Below are positions 54,845 through 64,000 of a DNA stretch of 64,000 nt, in pieces (the first letter of the stretch is position 1; every line of letters starts with the position of its first letter). The stretch covers positions 403,043-467,042 of the forward strand of contig NZ_LMNX01000003.1 in assembly GCF_001423425.1 (NCBI RefSeq), written 5' to 3'. The DNA comes from Rhizobium sp. Leaf306. GTDB lineage: Bacteria; Pseudomonadota; Alphaproteobacteria; Rhizobiales; Rhizobiaceae. Both the position numbers and the translations under genes were made by a program. The notes under the pieces were generated by a model, which did no database searches, was not told where the DNA came from, and was given only the letters and a program-made list of their open reading frames with translations.

Positions 54845-55684
54845 GTGCTTGAAGACTTTAGAATAGCCGTGTTCATCACGTTTGCATTCCGCCGCGAGCG
54901 TCTGCATTATCTTTTTCAGGTCTTGCGGTCCCTGGGCGAGTTTCCTGTAACGCGCATGGATGTTATCGTATTTACGAACACCGTAGACACAGATGCCATC
55001 GAGAGCATCCAAGCGTTCCGAGCAAACACCTTTGACGAGCTGAAGTCTCTCCAAATTGTAAGTGTTGATGATCTCGAGCACCCTTTCGATCTGACATGGG
55101 CTCACAAGCCTTACCTTAAGCAGTGTCTTCGTGATCAGCAGAAGGATTTCACACACTTTATCTACATGGAGGATGACCTTCGGTTTACGTACTCAAATTT
55201 CCAATATTTCGTCTGCAGCGAGCAAGAGTTAAGGCAGCACGGTCTAATCCCTAGCTTCGTTCGATTTGAATACAACCAAAGCCGCGCTACCATCTGCTTG
55301 AGTGACCACATGCACCCTCAGCGAATGGCTGGGAAGAAACATGTCGATCTCCACGGCGTATCATTCATGAACTCTGATTACCCATACATCGCTATGTTTG
55401 TCATGACGAGATCCCATGCTGAAGAGCACTTGTCGAATCCGTCCTTTGACAAAGAGGGAAGCGCTGGCTCTCACGGATGGTGGATAGCCGAGCGCGCCGC
55501 AATGGGGATTACGTGGGATAACGTACCGACAGGATATACATCTCGGTACGTTGTTGGCTTTAGAGATAACCTACCTGTTCCGCAGGCTTACATCCATCAT
55601 ATGCCTGACAACTACACGAACGACTATTCGGAGCAGCGTAAGATGTTGGCGAAGCTGACCCCCGGAGAAGCGTTTCAAAGGTGA
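54845..55684 (+). CDS. Putative glycosyltransferase, unassigned family
   Basis: A 279-residue protein from GTG 54845 (GGAG 9 bases upstream). [27 protein letters not shown] looks like a GT-A opening strand-helix. [21 protein letters not shown] offers an E-D-D in the position of the metal-binding DxD motif. The [20 protein letters not shown] and [12 protein letters not shown] segments are unlike families I know well. The coding sequence is visibly AT-richer than its neighbours, suggesting transfer. It is the only plus-strand gene in the polysaccharide region; its 3' end overlaps the acetyltransferase gene by 10 bases. Confidence 0.65.
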   Translation: MLEDFRIAVFITFAFRRERLHYLFQVLRSLGEFPVTRMDVIVFTNTVDTDAIESIQAFRANTFDELKSLQIVSVDDLEHPFDLTWAHKPYLKQCLRDQQKDFTHFIYMEDDLRFTYSNFQYFVCSEQELRQHGLIPSFVRFEYNQSRATICLSDHMHPQRMAGKKHVDLHGVSFMNSDYPYIAMFVMTRSHAEEHLSNPSFDKEGSAGSHGWWIAERAAMGITWDNVPTGYTSRYVVGFRDNLPVPQAYIHHMPDNYTNDYSEQRKMLAKLTPGEAFQR

Positions 55685-56568
55685 TGCTTTTCTGCTTCAT
55701 CTAAGAACCCGGTAACGTCTTCGGAGAGGATCCGCGGGATGAAGTGGTTGACCTTATCATCTGGCCAGTCCCACCACTTGAGTTTAAGGAATCGCGTCAC
55801 GATCTCGTCCGAGAACCGCATTTTGATTACTCTGGCTGGGTTGCCCACTGCGATCGCGTAAGGTGGGATGTCTCTTGTCACCACACTATGGGCACCAACT
55901 ACGGCACCATCACCAATTTTCACGCCGTCTCCGATGAACACCCCGTGCCCGATCCAAACGTCATTCCCGATTTCCACTCCGCCCTTGCTAATGTGGTCGT
56001 TGAGATTGTCCGGCACGTTTGGCCATAAATTTCTATATATGACGAACGGAAATATGCTTGAAAACTCTGGGCGGTGATAAGCCAGAGCGACCGCTACAGA
56101 GTGCCCTATAGCCGTGTAGCTGCCGATTTTGAGTACCTGGTGACCAGTACTGTAAACCAATGGTTGCCCGTATGTGTGCCTTCCGATCGACCACCCGAAA
56201 TGGGTAATCTGCTCTTTGAATAGCTCTCGGGTCTCTTGGGGATTTATCACCGAAACCTGACGGTAAACCTCTTCGAGGCAAAGAGTGATGTGAGTGTTCG
56301 GTTCGAGGAGATGTTGCCCTTCCAAAAGGAAGCGCCCTTCGTCTGAAACTTTGTTGAAGACGACGCTAGTTTGCCCGCCTTGAGATACGAATGACAGGAA
56401 CCCTTGTTCGGTTAGCGTCCAGCTCGCTTCATTGACATGGCCGTAACCAACCAGAGAGCCATCGCTTCCGAGCGTTACGTGGACCCCAGATTCGGGGTCA
56501 GCCTTGTGGAAAAACTTTAGGGTAGCTGACAATAACGCTTGTCTTGAGGGGTACACGCGGATCTCCAT
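55675..56568 (-). CDS. Left-handed beta-helix O-acetyltransferase (CatB/Vat-like)
   Basis: About 297 residues. The first 130 form a beta-rich domain of unknown role ([40 protein letters not shown]). The second half is a hexapeptide-repeat acyltransferase: [75 protein letters not shown], with the acetyl-CoA-site histidine in AYHRPEFSS. It probably O-acetylates a sugar of the surface polysaccharide. ATG 56568 is chosen; an ATG at 56631 would add 21 residues, and neither has a strong ribosome-binding site. Confidence 0.82.
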   Translation of the reverse strand: MEIRVYPSRQALLSATLKFFHKADPESGVHVTLGSDGSLVGYGHVNEASWTLTEQGFLSFVSQGGQTSVVFNKVSDEGRFLLEGQHLLEPNTHITLCLEEVYRQVSVINPQETRELFKEQITHFGWSIGRHTYGQPLVYSTGHQVLKIGSYTAIGHSVAVALAYHRPEFSSIFPFVIYRNLWPNVPDNLNDHISKGGVEIGNDVWIGHGVFIGDGVKIGDGAVVGAHSVVTRDIPPYAIAVGNPARVIKMRFSDEIVTRFLKLKWWDWPDDKVNHFIPRILSEDVTGFLDEAEKHHL

Positions 56569-57439
56569 GACCTTGATAGCAAAGATGGTGCCGAAAGCGA
56601 AGGCGATGCGGCTGCTTCCTTTGCTGCACATCGTTCACATATAGACGCGTGCCAATGACGCGGCAACGGATCGCCGCGTGTACTGCGCGGCTCTTCCTTG
56701 TGGAATGAGCCCTGATCGTGCTCGCCGGTCCGCTTCAGGGCTTGAAGGCGCCGTTCCATATCTCGGTGGCTATGTCGACGTGCCGCTATATTTTCGTAGG
56801 ACTAATCGTCCACCACAATGGGCATCGATTCCGCTGCAAGTCTAGCTTTTGGCATTCGCTCGAGGGTATCGTGAGCGAAGCATTCGATGGACGTTGATCG
56901 TCTTCGCCGCCCAAAGTAGCGCGGCGAACGTCGCCCAGGCACTTGCACGCCGACCTTCGCAAGCGAAAGGACGGTTCTTTCCCCCCAAATCGTCTAAGGC
57001 CCGTTCGAACGCTCAACAATTTCGGAGCCGAGCTCAAGCGACCGTCGGCCAGGACGTTCTAAGGCGGAGCGAGGTGTGGTGCCCTAACGGATCTGCTTGA
57101 CAAGGTTCAACCCGCGGGAGACCATGGGGCAAAGTAGGCTCGTAAGGTCAACGACCTGATTGACGACCGCAGCCGATCTATGCTTGCGGGCTGCGCCACA
57201 TACGTACCGATCTTCCGACGGGCCGCAAGGCGGCTTTTCGGTTTCAAGGACGCACGACGGCACGTATTGGAAAGCCGCTTCTGCCTGGTCAGCAGCCCCA
57301 TCTAACGCCGCATTTTTCGCGACAAAGGATCGCCTGTGAGGATCACTTTCGGTGATTGGCATCGACAACTAGGGCTGGCACCCCAGTCGTCGCTTTGGCA
57401 ATACGGTAGATGCCCTAATCGTGCCCTGTCGGGACGTCG
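56569..57439. other. Long non-coding gap inside the polysaccharide region
   Basis: About 870 bases with no supportable gene. Several short frames occur on both strands, but their translations are Arg/Ser-rich shadows with no ribosome-binding sites or family motifs. I saw no transposase remnant, inverted repeat or RNA gene. It may be decayed sequence left by a deletion or insertion. Confidence 0.45.
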
Positions 57440-60127
57440 TCATTCGGACGGATCTAGAAGTCTCCATAGCTCATCGATGTCGAGCTCTGCGATGTCGCTC
57501 GATAATTTGTTCGGCGCGTTGATCAATCTCGGTTCAAGCCGAACGCTCCACGGGAGCTCGGCGGCTCGCTCGCCTTGCGCTCCCAAATCAAAAACCATAA
57601 CCGGTAGTTTGAGTGCGATCGGTATTGAAAGCGTATAGCAGTAAGTCTCCGGCCAGACGCTCGAGATGAACACGAGGTCGGGTTGCATTTCCTTCAGATG
57701 CTCGATCACCTCGTCCTCGGATGAATAGGCGCCGGTCACATTGACGCCGGCAGCCTTCATTGCCGCATCCTGGTCGGAATAACCAATGATGGAATATTCG
57801 ATGTCAAGCTCGTGCGATACCGCGTGACGGGCCAACGCTAAAATCACGTCGCTGCCTTTGTGCGGACCGATCGCGCCAATACTGGCGACACGGATTTTAC
57901 CGTCTTTCAAACGGCGGACAGCCCGCTCGTCTGTTCGAAACGGCTCCTCGTGGGGAATAACTTCGGCTGTGAAGTCCGAATAGAAATTCTCGAACACGCG
58001 TCGTGTGGCGGCGCTTGGGAACTCCACGGCGTCGGCCTTTGACAGGAATCGGCTATAGGTCGCGCGCCGTTCCGCGATACTGCTCATGTCAGCAGGCCCG
58101 TGTTCGATCATCCGCGACCAAGACTCGATTTCCTGCCAGTCGGGCAGACCCCGGTAGATATTATCCGGCCGCGTCAGATGATAGAACCGGCTTACCGCCG
58201 AGTAGTCATGAGCTACATATCGGTATGGGATTTCGGCGTTCGATATAAACTCGAGAAGCGCTTTCTGATGAACCCACTCCAGGCCGGCAAAGCTATTAAT
58301 GTGCAGCAATGTTGGCTTGAGATCGCGTATCAGGCTGCCAAACAACTCAAAATCTAGCCGCAGATCGAGAGAGGAGAGATTAGGGGCAAAAATGTAAGGA
58401 TTGTCTGACGTTTCGATTGAGACAAACGACCGATCTCTCACGCTTATCGTAAGATGAGGCTTCCCCTGCCGATCGAGTTCTGCGCGTTTCGTGTCGAGGT
58501 ACGTCTCGATACCGCCTCCCCAAGCGTGTGTGATAAAGATAACAGGTGCATGAATAGCGCGAACGAGGCGACGGACATCAAGCCGCATCCGGCTGTAGCG
58601 CGTCGGGTCAGCATTCACATGGCGACGGGTCATCAACGTATAATTGGGGTGCTTGATGTCCAGCGCCTTCTGGCCGGCGTTAAAGTTTGCATCCTTGCTG
58701 GCCGAGAATGAGACCGAGCCGACATGGAAGACAAAAATATCGGTGGCGATAACGTTCTTGTAGCCCGCTTCAAGAGCGCGCATGCAAAAGTCGTTTTCTT
58801 CGCCATATCCCAGTTTGAAAGCGACGGGATCGAGAGCCCCGATTTCGTCGATAACCGCGCGCTTCATAAAGAAGCAAAAGCCTACGCCGGTTGGCGTCTC
58901 GACATTCAGCCCTGGATTGGTTTCCGCAGCCAACACATCCAGTTCCTCAGGTCCCAATTCCAATGCACGGAAATTATCCGCATCATTCACCGGATAGCTG
59001 CAGATCGTAGCGTTATTTGAAAGCGGTGTGACGGTTGCGATCAATGGGTCTTTTTCCACATGCGCTTTCATGCGGGTGAACCAACCAACCGGTACGAAAG
59101 CGTCGGAATTCAGCAGAACGATGTCTTTATCACGACTAAACTCCAAGATGCCGCGATTACAAGTCTGCACAAAGCCCAGATTAGTGGGGTTGACGTGATA
59201 GTCAAACAGACCCAGGCTCGCCAGCCGTTCCAGTTCGGCGTTCAATGCTTTGTCGGGGCCGCAGTCATTGATCACCAGAAGACTGTAGCTCTCACCCGCC
59301 CGACCGGCAACGGCGTTATATATGGACCTCAGCGTCTCGTCGTGCCCCTTATAGACCGGGAGAATAACGACCGCTTCGGTCTCCGCATCTTTACGCGCTG
59401 GCTGCAGACCGTCCCAAGCTTCCTTTTCGGGAGCCGTAGGCGTCAGCCATGATTGAGTTCCGCTCGGGTTTGTAAGTAAAGAAAGATTTCGACCGACTTT
59501 CCAATAGTGTACCAGTGGATTTTGGCCAGCTTTCAGTCGCTTGCGGTACTTTAAACGGTAAAACTGGGGGTCAAAAAACGCAGATGGGGCACGGTTCTCT
59601 TTCCAACCGTAAAGCATGTAGTGAAGCTTCGGATCGATGTCGCTCTGGCGTAAATCGCTGTTAGCCTTGATATAGTAAGCCCTATCGAACATCACGTTTA
59701 CAGCGGCGTAAAAATCCGCAAACTCGTCTTTGATGCCTATAAAGCCTGCAAGCTCACGAGCCGCAGCGCCATCAGGTTTCAATTCAAAGGCTTTGACATA
59801 CGCATCAAATGCTGCGTGATTTTCGCCTTTGCTCCGAAGAGTGACGCCGAGAAAAAAGTACGCATCGTCGCTGGAAGGCGCAAGCTTTACTGCCTTCTCA
59901 TAAGCATCCTGCGCGGCATCGGTATCGCCGGACTCTCGATAGGAATGACCGAGTTGGACCCAGGTGGCCGTTAGACCAGGATTAATCTCTAGCGCTTTCC
60001 TGTAGTGCCTGATCGCAAATGCCCAGTCTTTACGGGAGTTCGCTAGGTCACCTTGCGAAACATGAAACGTACAGCGACTGCCTGCATTTTTGTCTTTGAC
60101 TATAGTATTGTACAGACTTCTCAGCAT
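57440..60127 (-). CDS. TPR-GT2-GT4 multidomain glycosyltransferase
   Basis: An 895-residue protein. TPR repeats lie at about 25-130 (WAFAIRHYRKALEINPGLTATWVQLGHSY and two more). A linker with FYRLKYRKRLKAGQNPLVHYWKVG follows. A GT2 domain (about 245-500) has VVILPVYKGHDETLRSIYNA, LVINDCGPD, KDIVLLNSDAFVP and GYGEENDFCMRALEAG. A GT4-like C-terminal domain (about 520-895) has THAWGGGIETYLDTKR, VASIGAIGPHKGSDVILALA and VFISSVWPETYCYTLSIPIAL. Two transferases in one chain could add two consecutive sugars of a polysaccharide or O-antigen repeat. It is the last gene of the rml operon, 36 bases after rmlA. Confidence 0.88.
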   Translation of the reverse strand: MLRSLYNTIVKDKNAGSRCTFHVSQGDLANSRKDWAFAIRHYRKALEINPGLTATWVQLGHSYRESGDTDAAQDAYEKAVKLAPSSDDAYFFLGVTLRSKGENHAAFDAYVKAFELKPDGAAARELAGFIGIKDEFADFYAAVNVMFDRAYYIKANSDLRQSDIDPKLHYMLYGWKENRAPSAFFDPQFYRLKYRKRLKAGQNPLVHYWKVGRNLSLLTNPSGTQSWLTPTAPEKEAWDGLQPARKDAETEAVVILPVYKGHDETLRSIYNAVAGRAGESYSLLVINDCGPDKALNAELERLASLGLFDYHVNPTNLGFVQTCNRGILEFSRDKDIVLLNSDAFVPVGWFTRMKAHVEKDPLIATVTPLSNNATICSYPVNDADNFRALELGPEELDVLAAETNPGLNVETPTGVGFCFFMKRAVIDEIGALDPVAFKLGYGEENDFCMRALEAGYKNVIATDIFVFHVGSVSFSASKDANFNAGQKALDIKHPNYTLMTRRHVNADPTRYSRMRLDVRRLVRAIHAPVIFITHAWGGGIETYLDTKRAELDRQGKPHLTISVRDRSFVSIETSDNPYIFAPNLSSLDLRLDFELFGSLIRDLKPTLLHINSFAGLEWVHQKALLEFISNAEIPYRYVAHDYSAVSRFYHLTRPDNIYRGLPDWQEIESWSRMIEHGPADMSSIAERRATYSRFLSKADAVEFPSAATRRVFENFYSDFTAEVIPHEEPFRTDERAVRRLKDGKIRVASIGAIGPHKGSDVILALARHAVSHELDIEYSIIGYSDQDAAMKAAGVNVTGAYSSEDEVIEHLKEMQPDLVFISSVWPETYCYTLSIPIALKLPVMVFDLGAQGERAAELPWSVRLEPRLINAPNKLSSDIAELDIDELWRLLDPSE

Positions 60128-60163
60128 CAGCCGGCCTTTTGGAAATCAAAACTTATTGTTCGT

Positions 60164-61036
60164 TCACGATTCGCCAGCAGCGACCGCAAGTAGATATTTG
60201 CCGTATTCGCTTTTGCCGAGCTTCCTTCCAAGCGCTTCCAGTTCACTCGCGCCTATGAAGCCCGAGCGGTAAGCAATCTCCTCGGGGCAGTTGATTTTGA
60301 TGCCTTGTCGCTTCTGCAGAGTACCGACAAACTCTCCTGCCTCGGAAAGGCTATCGGGCGTTCCCGTATCGAGCCAAGCGTAACCCCGTCCCATCTGCTC
60401 AACGCTCAGATTACCGCGGTCGAGATATACACGGTTGACGTCGGTAATTTCCAATTCTCCACGTGCCGAAGGCTTCAGGTCGGCTGCAATATTCACGACG
60501 TCCTTATCGTAGAAGTACAGTCCCGTAACCGCCCAATTCGAGCGCGGCGCTTGGGGCTTCTCCTCGATCGAGATTGCCTTCATTGCCTTGTCAAATTCCA
60601 CAACGCCATAACGTTCCGGGTCCTGAACATGATAGGCAAAGACGGTCGCACCCTCGGCGCGTGTTGCCGCATTCTTAAACAAATCGGTAATGCCATGGCC
60701 ATAGAAGATGTTATCACCAAGAATGAGGCACGATGGATCGGAACCGACGAAGTCGGCTCCAATGATATAGGCTTGAGCCAGTCCATCTGGCGAAGGCTGT
60801 TCTGCATAGGACAGCGAAATGCCCCAAGCAGAACCATCACCAAGGAGGCGCTGGAAATGCGGCAAATCGTGTGGGGTCGATATGATGAGAATGTCACGAA
60901 TGCCCGCCAACATCAGTGTGGATAGCGGGTAGTAGATCATCGGCTTGTCGTAGACAGGCATGAGCTGCTTGGAGGTGACAAGCGTCATTGGATGCAGACG
61001 CGTTCCGCTTCCGCCGGCGAGAATGATGCCCTTCAT
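60164..61036 (-). CDS. rmlA: Glucose-1-phosphate thymidylyltransferase
   Basis: A 290-residue nucleotidyltransferase making dTDP-glucose from dTTP and glucose-1-phosphate, the first step to dTDP-L-rhamnose. [38 protein letters not shown] is diagnostic, followed by [41 protein letters not shown] and [13 protein letters not shown]. Length is normal. ATG 61036 is the conserved start. It lies 30 bases after rmlD in an rmlC-B-D-A order. Confidence 0.95.
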   Translation of the reverse strand: MKGIILAGGSGTRLHPMTLVTSKQLMPVYDKPMIYYPLSTLMLAGIRDILIISTPHDLPHFQRLLGDGSAWGISLSYAEQPSPDGLAQAYIIGADFVGSDPSCLILGDNIFYGHGITDLFKNAATRAEGATVFAYHVQDPERYGVVEFDKAMKAISIEEKPQAPRSNWAVTGLYFYDKDVVNIAADLKPSARGELEITDVNRVYLDRGNLSVEQMGRGYAWLDTGTPDSLSEAGEFVGTLQKRQGIKINCPEEIAYRSGFIGASELEALGRKLGKSEYGKYLLAVAAGES

Positions 61037-61066
61037 ACGGTCAGTCCCCAATATGTGTTTACGGCC

Positions 61067-61957
61067 TTAAGCCGAGAGAAGCCGACGAACGACTTCCAAT
61101 GTTGAACTTTGCCAGTCTGGCATGGATACGCCGTGTTCTGATGCAAGCTTGCTGCAGTTAAGGCGGGAATTCTGTGGCCTTTTTGCGGGCGTTGGATATT
61201 CGGCCGTCGTGATCGGTTGGACGTTTGCCGAGGGGCCACCCATCTTGTTGGATGCCGCAAATATTTCAGACGCGAAGTCCGCCCAGCTTGCATCCCCGCT
61301 TCCGGTCATGTGGAAAACGCCACGCAGACGCGTATCGTCGGAAGCCAGGAGATTTTCACCAACCTTGAAGACTGCGTCAGCGATGTCGAGGGCGGATGTC
61401 GGGTTGCCGGTCTGATCCGCCACCACATTGAGATTATCGCGAGTCTCGGCAACGCGCAGCATCGTCCGAAGAAAATTCTTACCGTACGGGCTGTAGACCC
61501 ACGCCGTCCTCAGGATGGCATGGTCGGCTCCAGAGGCCGCCAGCAGAAGCTCGCCATCGAGCTTCGAGCGACCATAGACGCCGAGCGGATTGACAGGATC
61601 GGTCTCGACATAGGCGGAAGACTTTTCGCCGTCGAACACGTAATCCGTCGACAGATGGACGACTGGAATACGAAGCGATCTCGCAACCCTTCCGATCTCG
61701 CCAACCGCCGCCGCGTTGATGGCGAACGCAGCCGCCTCATCCGTCTCGGCCTGATCCACGGCAGTATAGGCGGCAGCAGAGACGATCACGTGCGGCTTGG
61801 CGCCAAGAATTGCCGATTCAATGGTATCGAGCTGGGAAAGATCGAGTGCAGGTCGGCCCAAAGGCAGGACTTCGATATCCTGATATCGTGTCGCGCGCTC
61901 CACAAGCGAGCGAACCACCTGGCCATCCTGACCGGTGACGAGATAGCGCCGCGCCAT
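61067..61957 (-). CDS. rmlD: dTDP-4-dehydrorhamnose reductase
   Basis: A 296-residue NAD(P)H-dependent reductase for the last step to dTDP-L-rhamnose. It has YLVTGQDGQVVRSLVERA (the usual GxxGQxG nucleotide motif appears as GQDGQVV), VSAAAYTAVDQAETDEAAAFAINA, HLSTDYVFDGEKSSAYVETDPVNPLGVYGRSKLDGE (Tyr-x3-Lys) and RTAWVYSPYGKNFLRTML. The ATG overlaps the rmlB stop by one base (TGATG); residues further upstream are not coding in this frame. Confidence 0.95.
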   Translation of the reverse strand: MARRYLVTGQDGQVVRSLVERATRYQDIEVLPLGRPALDLSQLDTIESAILGAKPHVIVSAAAYTAVDQAETDEAAAFAINAAAVGEIGRVARSLRIPVVHLSTDYVFDGEKSSAYVETDPVNPLGVYGRSKLDGELLLAASGADHAILRTAWVYSPYGKNFLRTMLRVAETRDNLNVVADQTGNPTSALDIADAVFKVGENLLASDDTRLRGVFHMTGSGDASWADFASEIFAASNKMGGPSANVQPITTAEYPTPAKRPQNSRLNCSKLASEHGVSMPDWQSSTLEVVRRLLSA

Positions 61958-63018
61958 CACTTCGCTCCGGTGGCTGCGAGTAACCCGAGGCGGCTGCCGT
62001 CGTAACCCTGGCGAAGCGGCGCCCACCACCATTCGTTCTCAAGATACCACTTGATGGTCTTTTCGATGCCGCTGTCGAAGTCTTCCTCGGCTTTCCAACC
62101 CAGTTCGGTTTCAAGCTTTGTTGCATCGATAGCGTAGCGCGCATCGTGGCCCGGCCGATCCGTCACGTAAGAGATAAGGCTTTCATGCGTCGTCGGCTTC
62201 GGAGACAATCCGTCCATGATCGAGCAGACGCGCTTCACGACGTCAATGTTGCGGCGCTCGTTGCGTCCGCCGACATTGTAGGTTTCGCCGATACGGCCAC
62301 GCTCGGCAATCAGGTCCAGCGCGCGTGCATGGTCTTCGACATAGAGCCAGTCGCGTATGTTGGCGCCGTTGCCATAAACCGGCAGCGACTTTCCTTCGAG
62401 AGCATTCAGGATGATCAGAGGAATGAGCTTTTCCGGAAAATGGTAAGGGCCGTAATTGTTCGAGCAGTTGGAGACGACAATCGGCATGCCATAGGTGCGC
62501 GCCCACGCTTTGGCCAGATGGTCGGATGCCGCCTTGGAGGCAGAATAGGGAGATGAAGGATCGTAGGGCGTCTCTTCTGTAAAGAGCCCGTCGTCTCCCA
62601 GCGAACCATAGACTTCATCGGTCGACACGTGCAGGAACCGGAAAGCATCCTTGCGGTCTGTCGGCAGACCGTTCCAGTAATGTCGGGCAGCCTCGAGCAG
62701 GGTGAACGAACCGATGACATTGGTTTCGACGAAGTCGCGGGCACCGGTGATGGAACGATCCACATGGCTTTCGGCGGCAAGATGCATAACACGATCGGGC
62801 TGGAAGCTCTCAAAAGCCTCCTGCATGGCGGCGCGATCGCAGATGTCTGCCTGTAGAAACCGATGTAGCGGATTGTTGTCGACCGTCGAGAGCGAAGCAA
62901 GATTACCTGCATAGGTCAATTTGTCGATCGTCAGGACCTCATAGCCCTTAGCACTAACGAGGTGGCGAACGACAGCCGATCCGATAAAGCCGGCGCCGCC
63001 GGTGACGATTACACGCAT
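61957..63018 (-). CDS. rmlB: dTDP-glucose 4,6-dehydratase
   Basis: A 353-residue extended [20 protein letters not shown] (5-21), [57 protein letters not shown] (Tyr-x3-Lys) and [44 protein letters not shown] are all classic RmlB. It converts dTDP-glucose to the 4-keto-6-deoxy sugar. It lies 17 bases after rmlC and is coupled to rmlD. Confidence 0.96.
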   Translation of the reverse strand: MRVIVTGGAGFIGSAVVRHLVSAKGYEVLTIDKLTYAGNLASLSTVDNNPLHRFLQADICDRAAMQEAFESFQPDRVMHLAAESHVDRSITGARDFVETNVIGSFTLLEAARHYWNGLPTDRKDAFRFLHVSTDEVYGSLGDDGLFTEETPYDPSSPYSASKAASDHLAKAWARTYGMPIVVSNCSNNYGPYHFPEKLIPLIILNALEGKSLPVYGNGANIRDWLYVEDHARALDLIAERGRIGETYNVGGRNERRNIDVVKRVCSIMDGLSPKPTTHESLISYVTDRPGHDARYAIDATKLETELGWKAEEDFDSGIEKTIKWYLENEWWWAPLRQGYDGSRLGLLAATGAK

Positions 63019-63035
63019 TCGAAGTCTCCAGACAA

Positions 63036-63599
63036 TTAGGCTTTGTAGACGAAGGCGGCTTGGAGATGGGCAAGCTTTGGCTGGAGCTTGTCCTTTGCCG
63101 AAAGAACAGCCGCCTCAGCATCGAAAGGCCATTCGATATCGAGCTCGGGATCATTCCACAGAAGGCCACGATCGTGCTCATGGCTATAGTAGTCGGTGAC
63201 CTTGTAGGAAATGATGCTGTTCGGCTCCAGTGTGCAGAAGCCGTGGGCAAAACCAGGCGGCACCCATAACTGATGGCCGTTATCTGCGGTCAATTCAGCC
63301 TTCACATGCTGACCATAAGTCGGTGAACCGACGCGAATATCGACGGCGACATCCAGGATGGCGCCAGCCACGCAGCGAACAAGCTTGCCTTGAGCGCGGG
63401 GATCCAGCTGGAAGTGCAGGCCGCGGATGGTGCCGACTTCGGCTGACAAAGACTGATTGTCTTGAACGAACTTGAAACCGCCAACATTTTGACGGAATTC
63501 GTCCTCCCGAAACGTCTCTGAAAAATAGCCCCTGTGGTCGCCGATCCTCTTCGCGACAACAAGAACCACCTCTGAAATCAACGTTTTCTGGAACAGCAT
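63036..63599 (-). CDS. rmlC: dTDP-4-dehydrorhamnose 3,5-epimerase
   Basis: A 187-residue cupin epimerase. [39 protein letters not shown] (catalytic His), [42 protein letters not shown] and [22 protein letters not shown] match RmlC. ATG 63599 follows an AAGG site (8-base spacing); the 43 residues further upstream in frame are not family-like. It is the first gene of the five-gene rml operon. Confidence 0.95.
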   Translation of the reverse strand: MLFQKTLISEVVLVVAKRIGDHRGYFSETFREDEFRQNVGGFKFVQDNQSLSAEVGTIRGLHFQLDPRAQGKLVRCVAGAILDVAVDIRVGSPTYGQHVKAELTADNGHQLWVPPGFAHGFCTLEPNSIISYKVTDYYSHEHDRGLLWNDPELDIEWPFDAEAAVLSAKDKLQPKLAHLQAAFVYKA

Positions 63600-63806
63600 T
63601 CCGCAGACCTTAGCTTGTACAATAGGTGCTCGCTCATACCAAGGCGCATTGCCGGATGCAACATCTGACAGCACTTGCGTATGAATTAATAGGCCTTGGA
63701 AACTCGAAGAGAAGACATGTACTACCATTCTTAAGCTCGACCCAAATAGGATACTGGCTCAAGCCCTTTTTATAAGCCATAGCACGTTCCGCTCGGATAT
63801 TTTGTT
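63600..63806 (-). promoter_or_regulatory. Upstream region of the rml operon, cut by an insertion sequence
   Basis: About 200 bases between rmlC and the IS end. It should contain the rml promoter. AT-rich stretches (about 63760-63805) are compatible with one, but no -35/-10 pair is clear. Nothing else is recognised. Confidence 0.4.
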
Positions 63807-63832
63807 TGAATAGCCGCGAGTTTCGTAGACAC
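63807..63832. mobile_element. Probable terminal inverted repeat of an IS3-family element
   Basis: TGAATAGCCGCGAGTTTCGT followed by AGACAC resembles the TGAATCGCCCCGGGTTTCGTAGACA-type ends of IS3-family elements. It lies just beyond the transposase stop, where such an end is expected. The other end is outside the window, so the boundary and target duplication cannot be confirmed. Confidence 0.6.
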
Positions 63833-63839
63833 CCTCCGG

Positions 63840-64000
63840 TTACGTTTTCTGCTGCTTTTCGAACTCGACGGGCGACAGCATCCCGTTTTTGATATGTTTG
63901 CGCTTCGGGTTGTAGAACATCTCGATATAGTCGAACACGTCCTGCCTGGCTTCGTCTCTTGAGCGATAGACCTTCCGGCGTATCCGCTCCCGCTTCAACA
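63840..64000 (-). mobile_element. IS3-family transposase OrfB, C-terminal fragment
   Basis: The last 52 codons of an integrase-type transposase, running off the right edge. The peptide contains RRKVYRSRDEARQDVFDYIE and MFYNPKRKHIKNGMLSPVEF, the conserved ending of the rve integrase domain in IS3-family OrfB. TAA is at 63840-63842. It lies beside a probable terminal repeat and marks an insertion just upstream of the rml operon. Confidence 0.9.

Overview
The window looks like part of an alphaproteobacterial replicon, most likely Rhizobiaceae (Rhizobium/Agrobacterium/Ensifer type). This is inferred from high-GC coding sequence, dense polycistronic operons with stop/start overlaps, frequent GTG/TTG starts, and five solute-import systems (three ABC, two TRAP) controlled by LacI and ROK regulators. 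No rRNA, tRNA or housekeeping genes were seen. That fits an accessory chromid, megaplasmid or genomic-island stretch, but the sequence does not prove it.

Layout. 1-1161 is the end of a TRAP operon (small permease start, binding protein). 1401-6497 is a Ugp-like ABC importer (ATPase, two permeases, binding protein) with a GpdQ-like phosphodiesterase, all on the minus strand. 6929-10829 is an iron/anion-type ABC importer (ATPase, binding protein, fused double permease). 10854-12105 holds a gene remnant and small hypothetical genes. 12106-14238 encodes a chemoreceptor. 14260-22426 is a ROK regulator divergent from a second Ugp-like importer, followed by two tandem GDPD phosphodiesterases and an inositol-monophosphatase-like enzyme; this could be a glycerophosphodiester (possibly glycerophosphoinositol) uptake and breakdown operon.

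22524-32770 is a type I secretion locus: TolC-like lipoprotein, a BapA-prefix surface protein with about 104 Asp-Ala dipeptides, ABC exporter, HlyD adaptor, and a translationally coupled 572-aa protein of unknown function. 33118-33983 is a YeeE/YedE sulfur-transport pair. 34271-36436 is a transmembrane CHASE4-like GGDEF-EAL protein. 36879-37106 is a probable Rmf-like small protein.

37487-53491 is a catabolic region: hydroxyacyl-CoA-dehydrogenase-like enzyme, SDR, HpsN-like dehydrogenase, two LacI regulators, a complete TRAP transporter, an NtaA/DszA-type flavin monooxygenase, an AtuA-like/DUF4387 pair, an MHS symporter, a flavin reductase fused to a MarR-like domain, a metallo-hydrolase and a zinc alcohol dehydrogenase. 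A perfect 20-bp operator palindrome before the monooxygenase has a degenerate partner before the TRAP genes, which ties them into one putative regulon.

53605-63599 is a surface-polysaccharide region with GT61 and other glycosyltransferases, a left-handed beta-helix acetyltransferase, a TPR-GT2-GT4 fusion, and rmlC-rmlB-rmlD-rmlA for dTDP-L-rhamnose. The right edge enters an IS3-family insertion sequence. The most unusual items are the hexanucleotide-encoded Asp-Ala tract, the unknown enzyme-like protein coupled to the secretion system, the mutually exclusive hairpins at the dctQ-like start, and stem-loops that repeatedly follow binding-protein genes.
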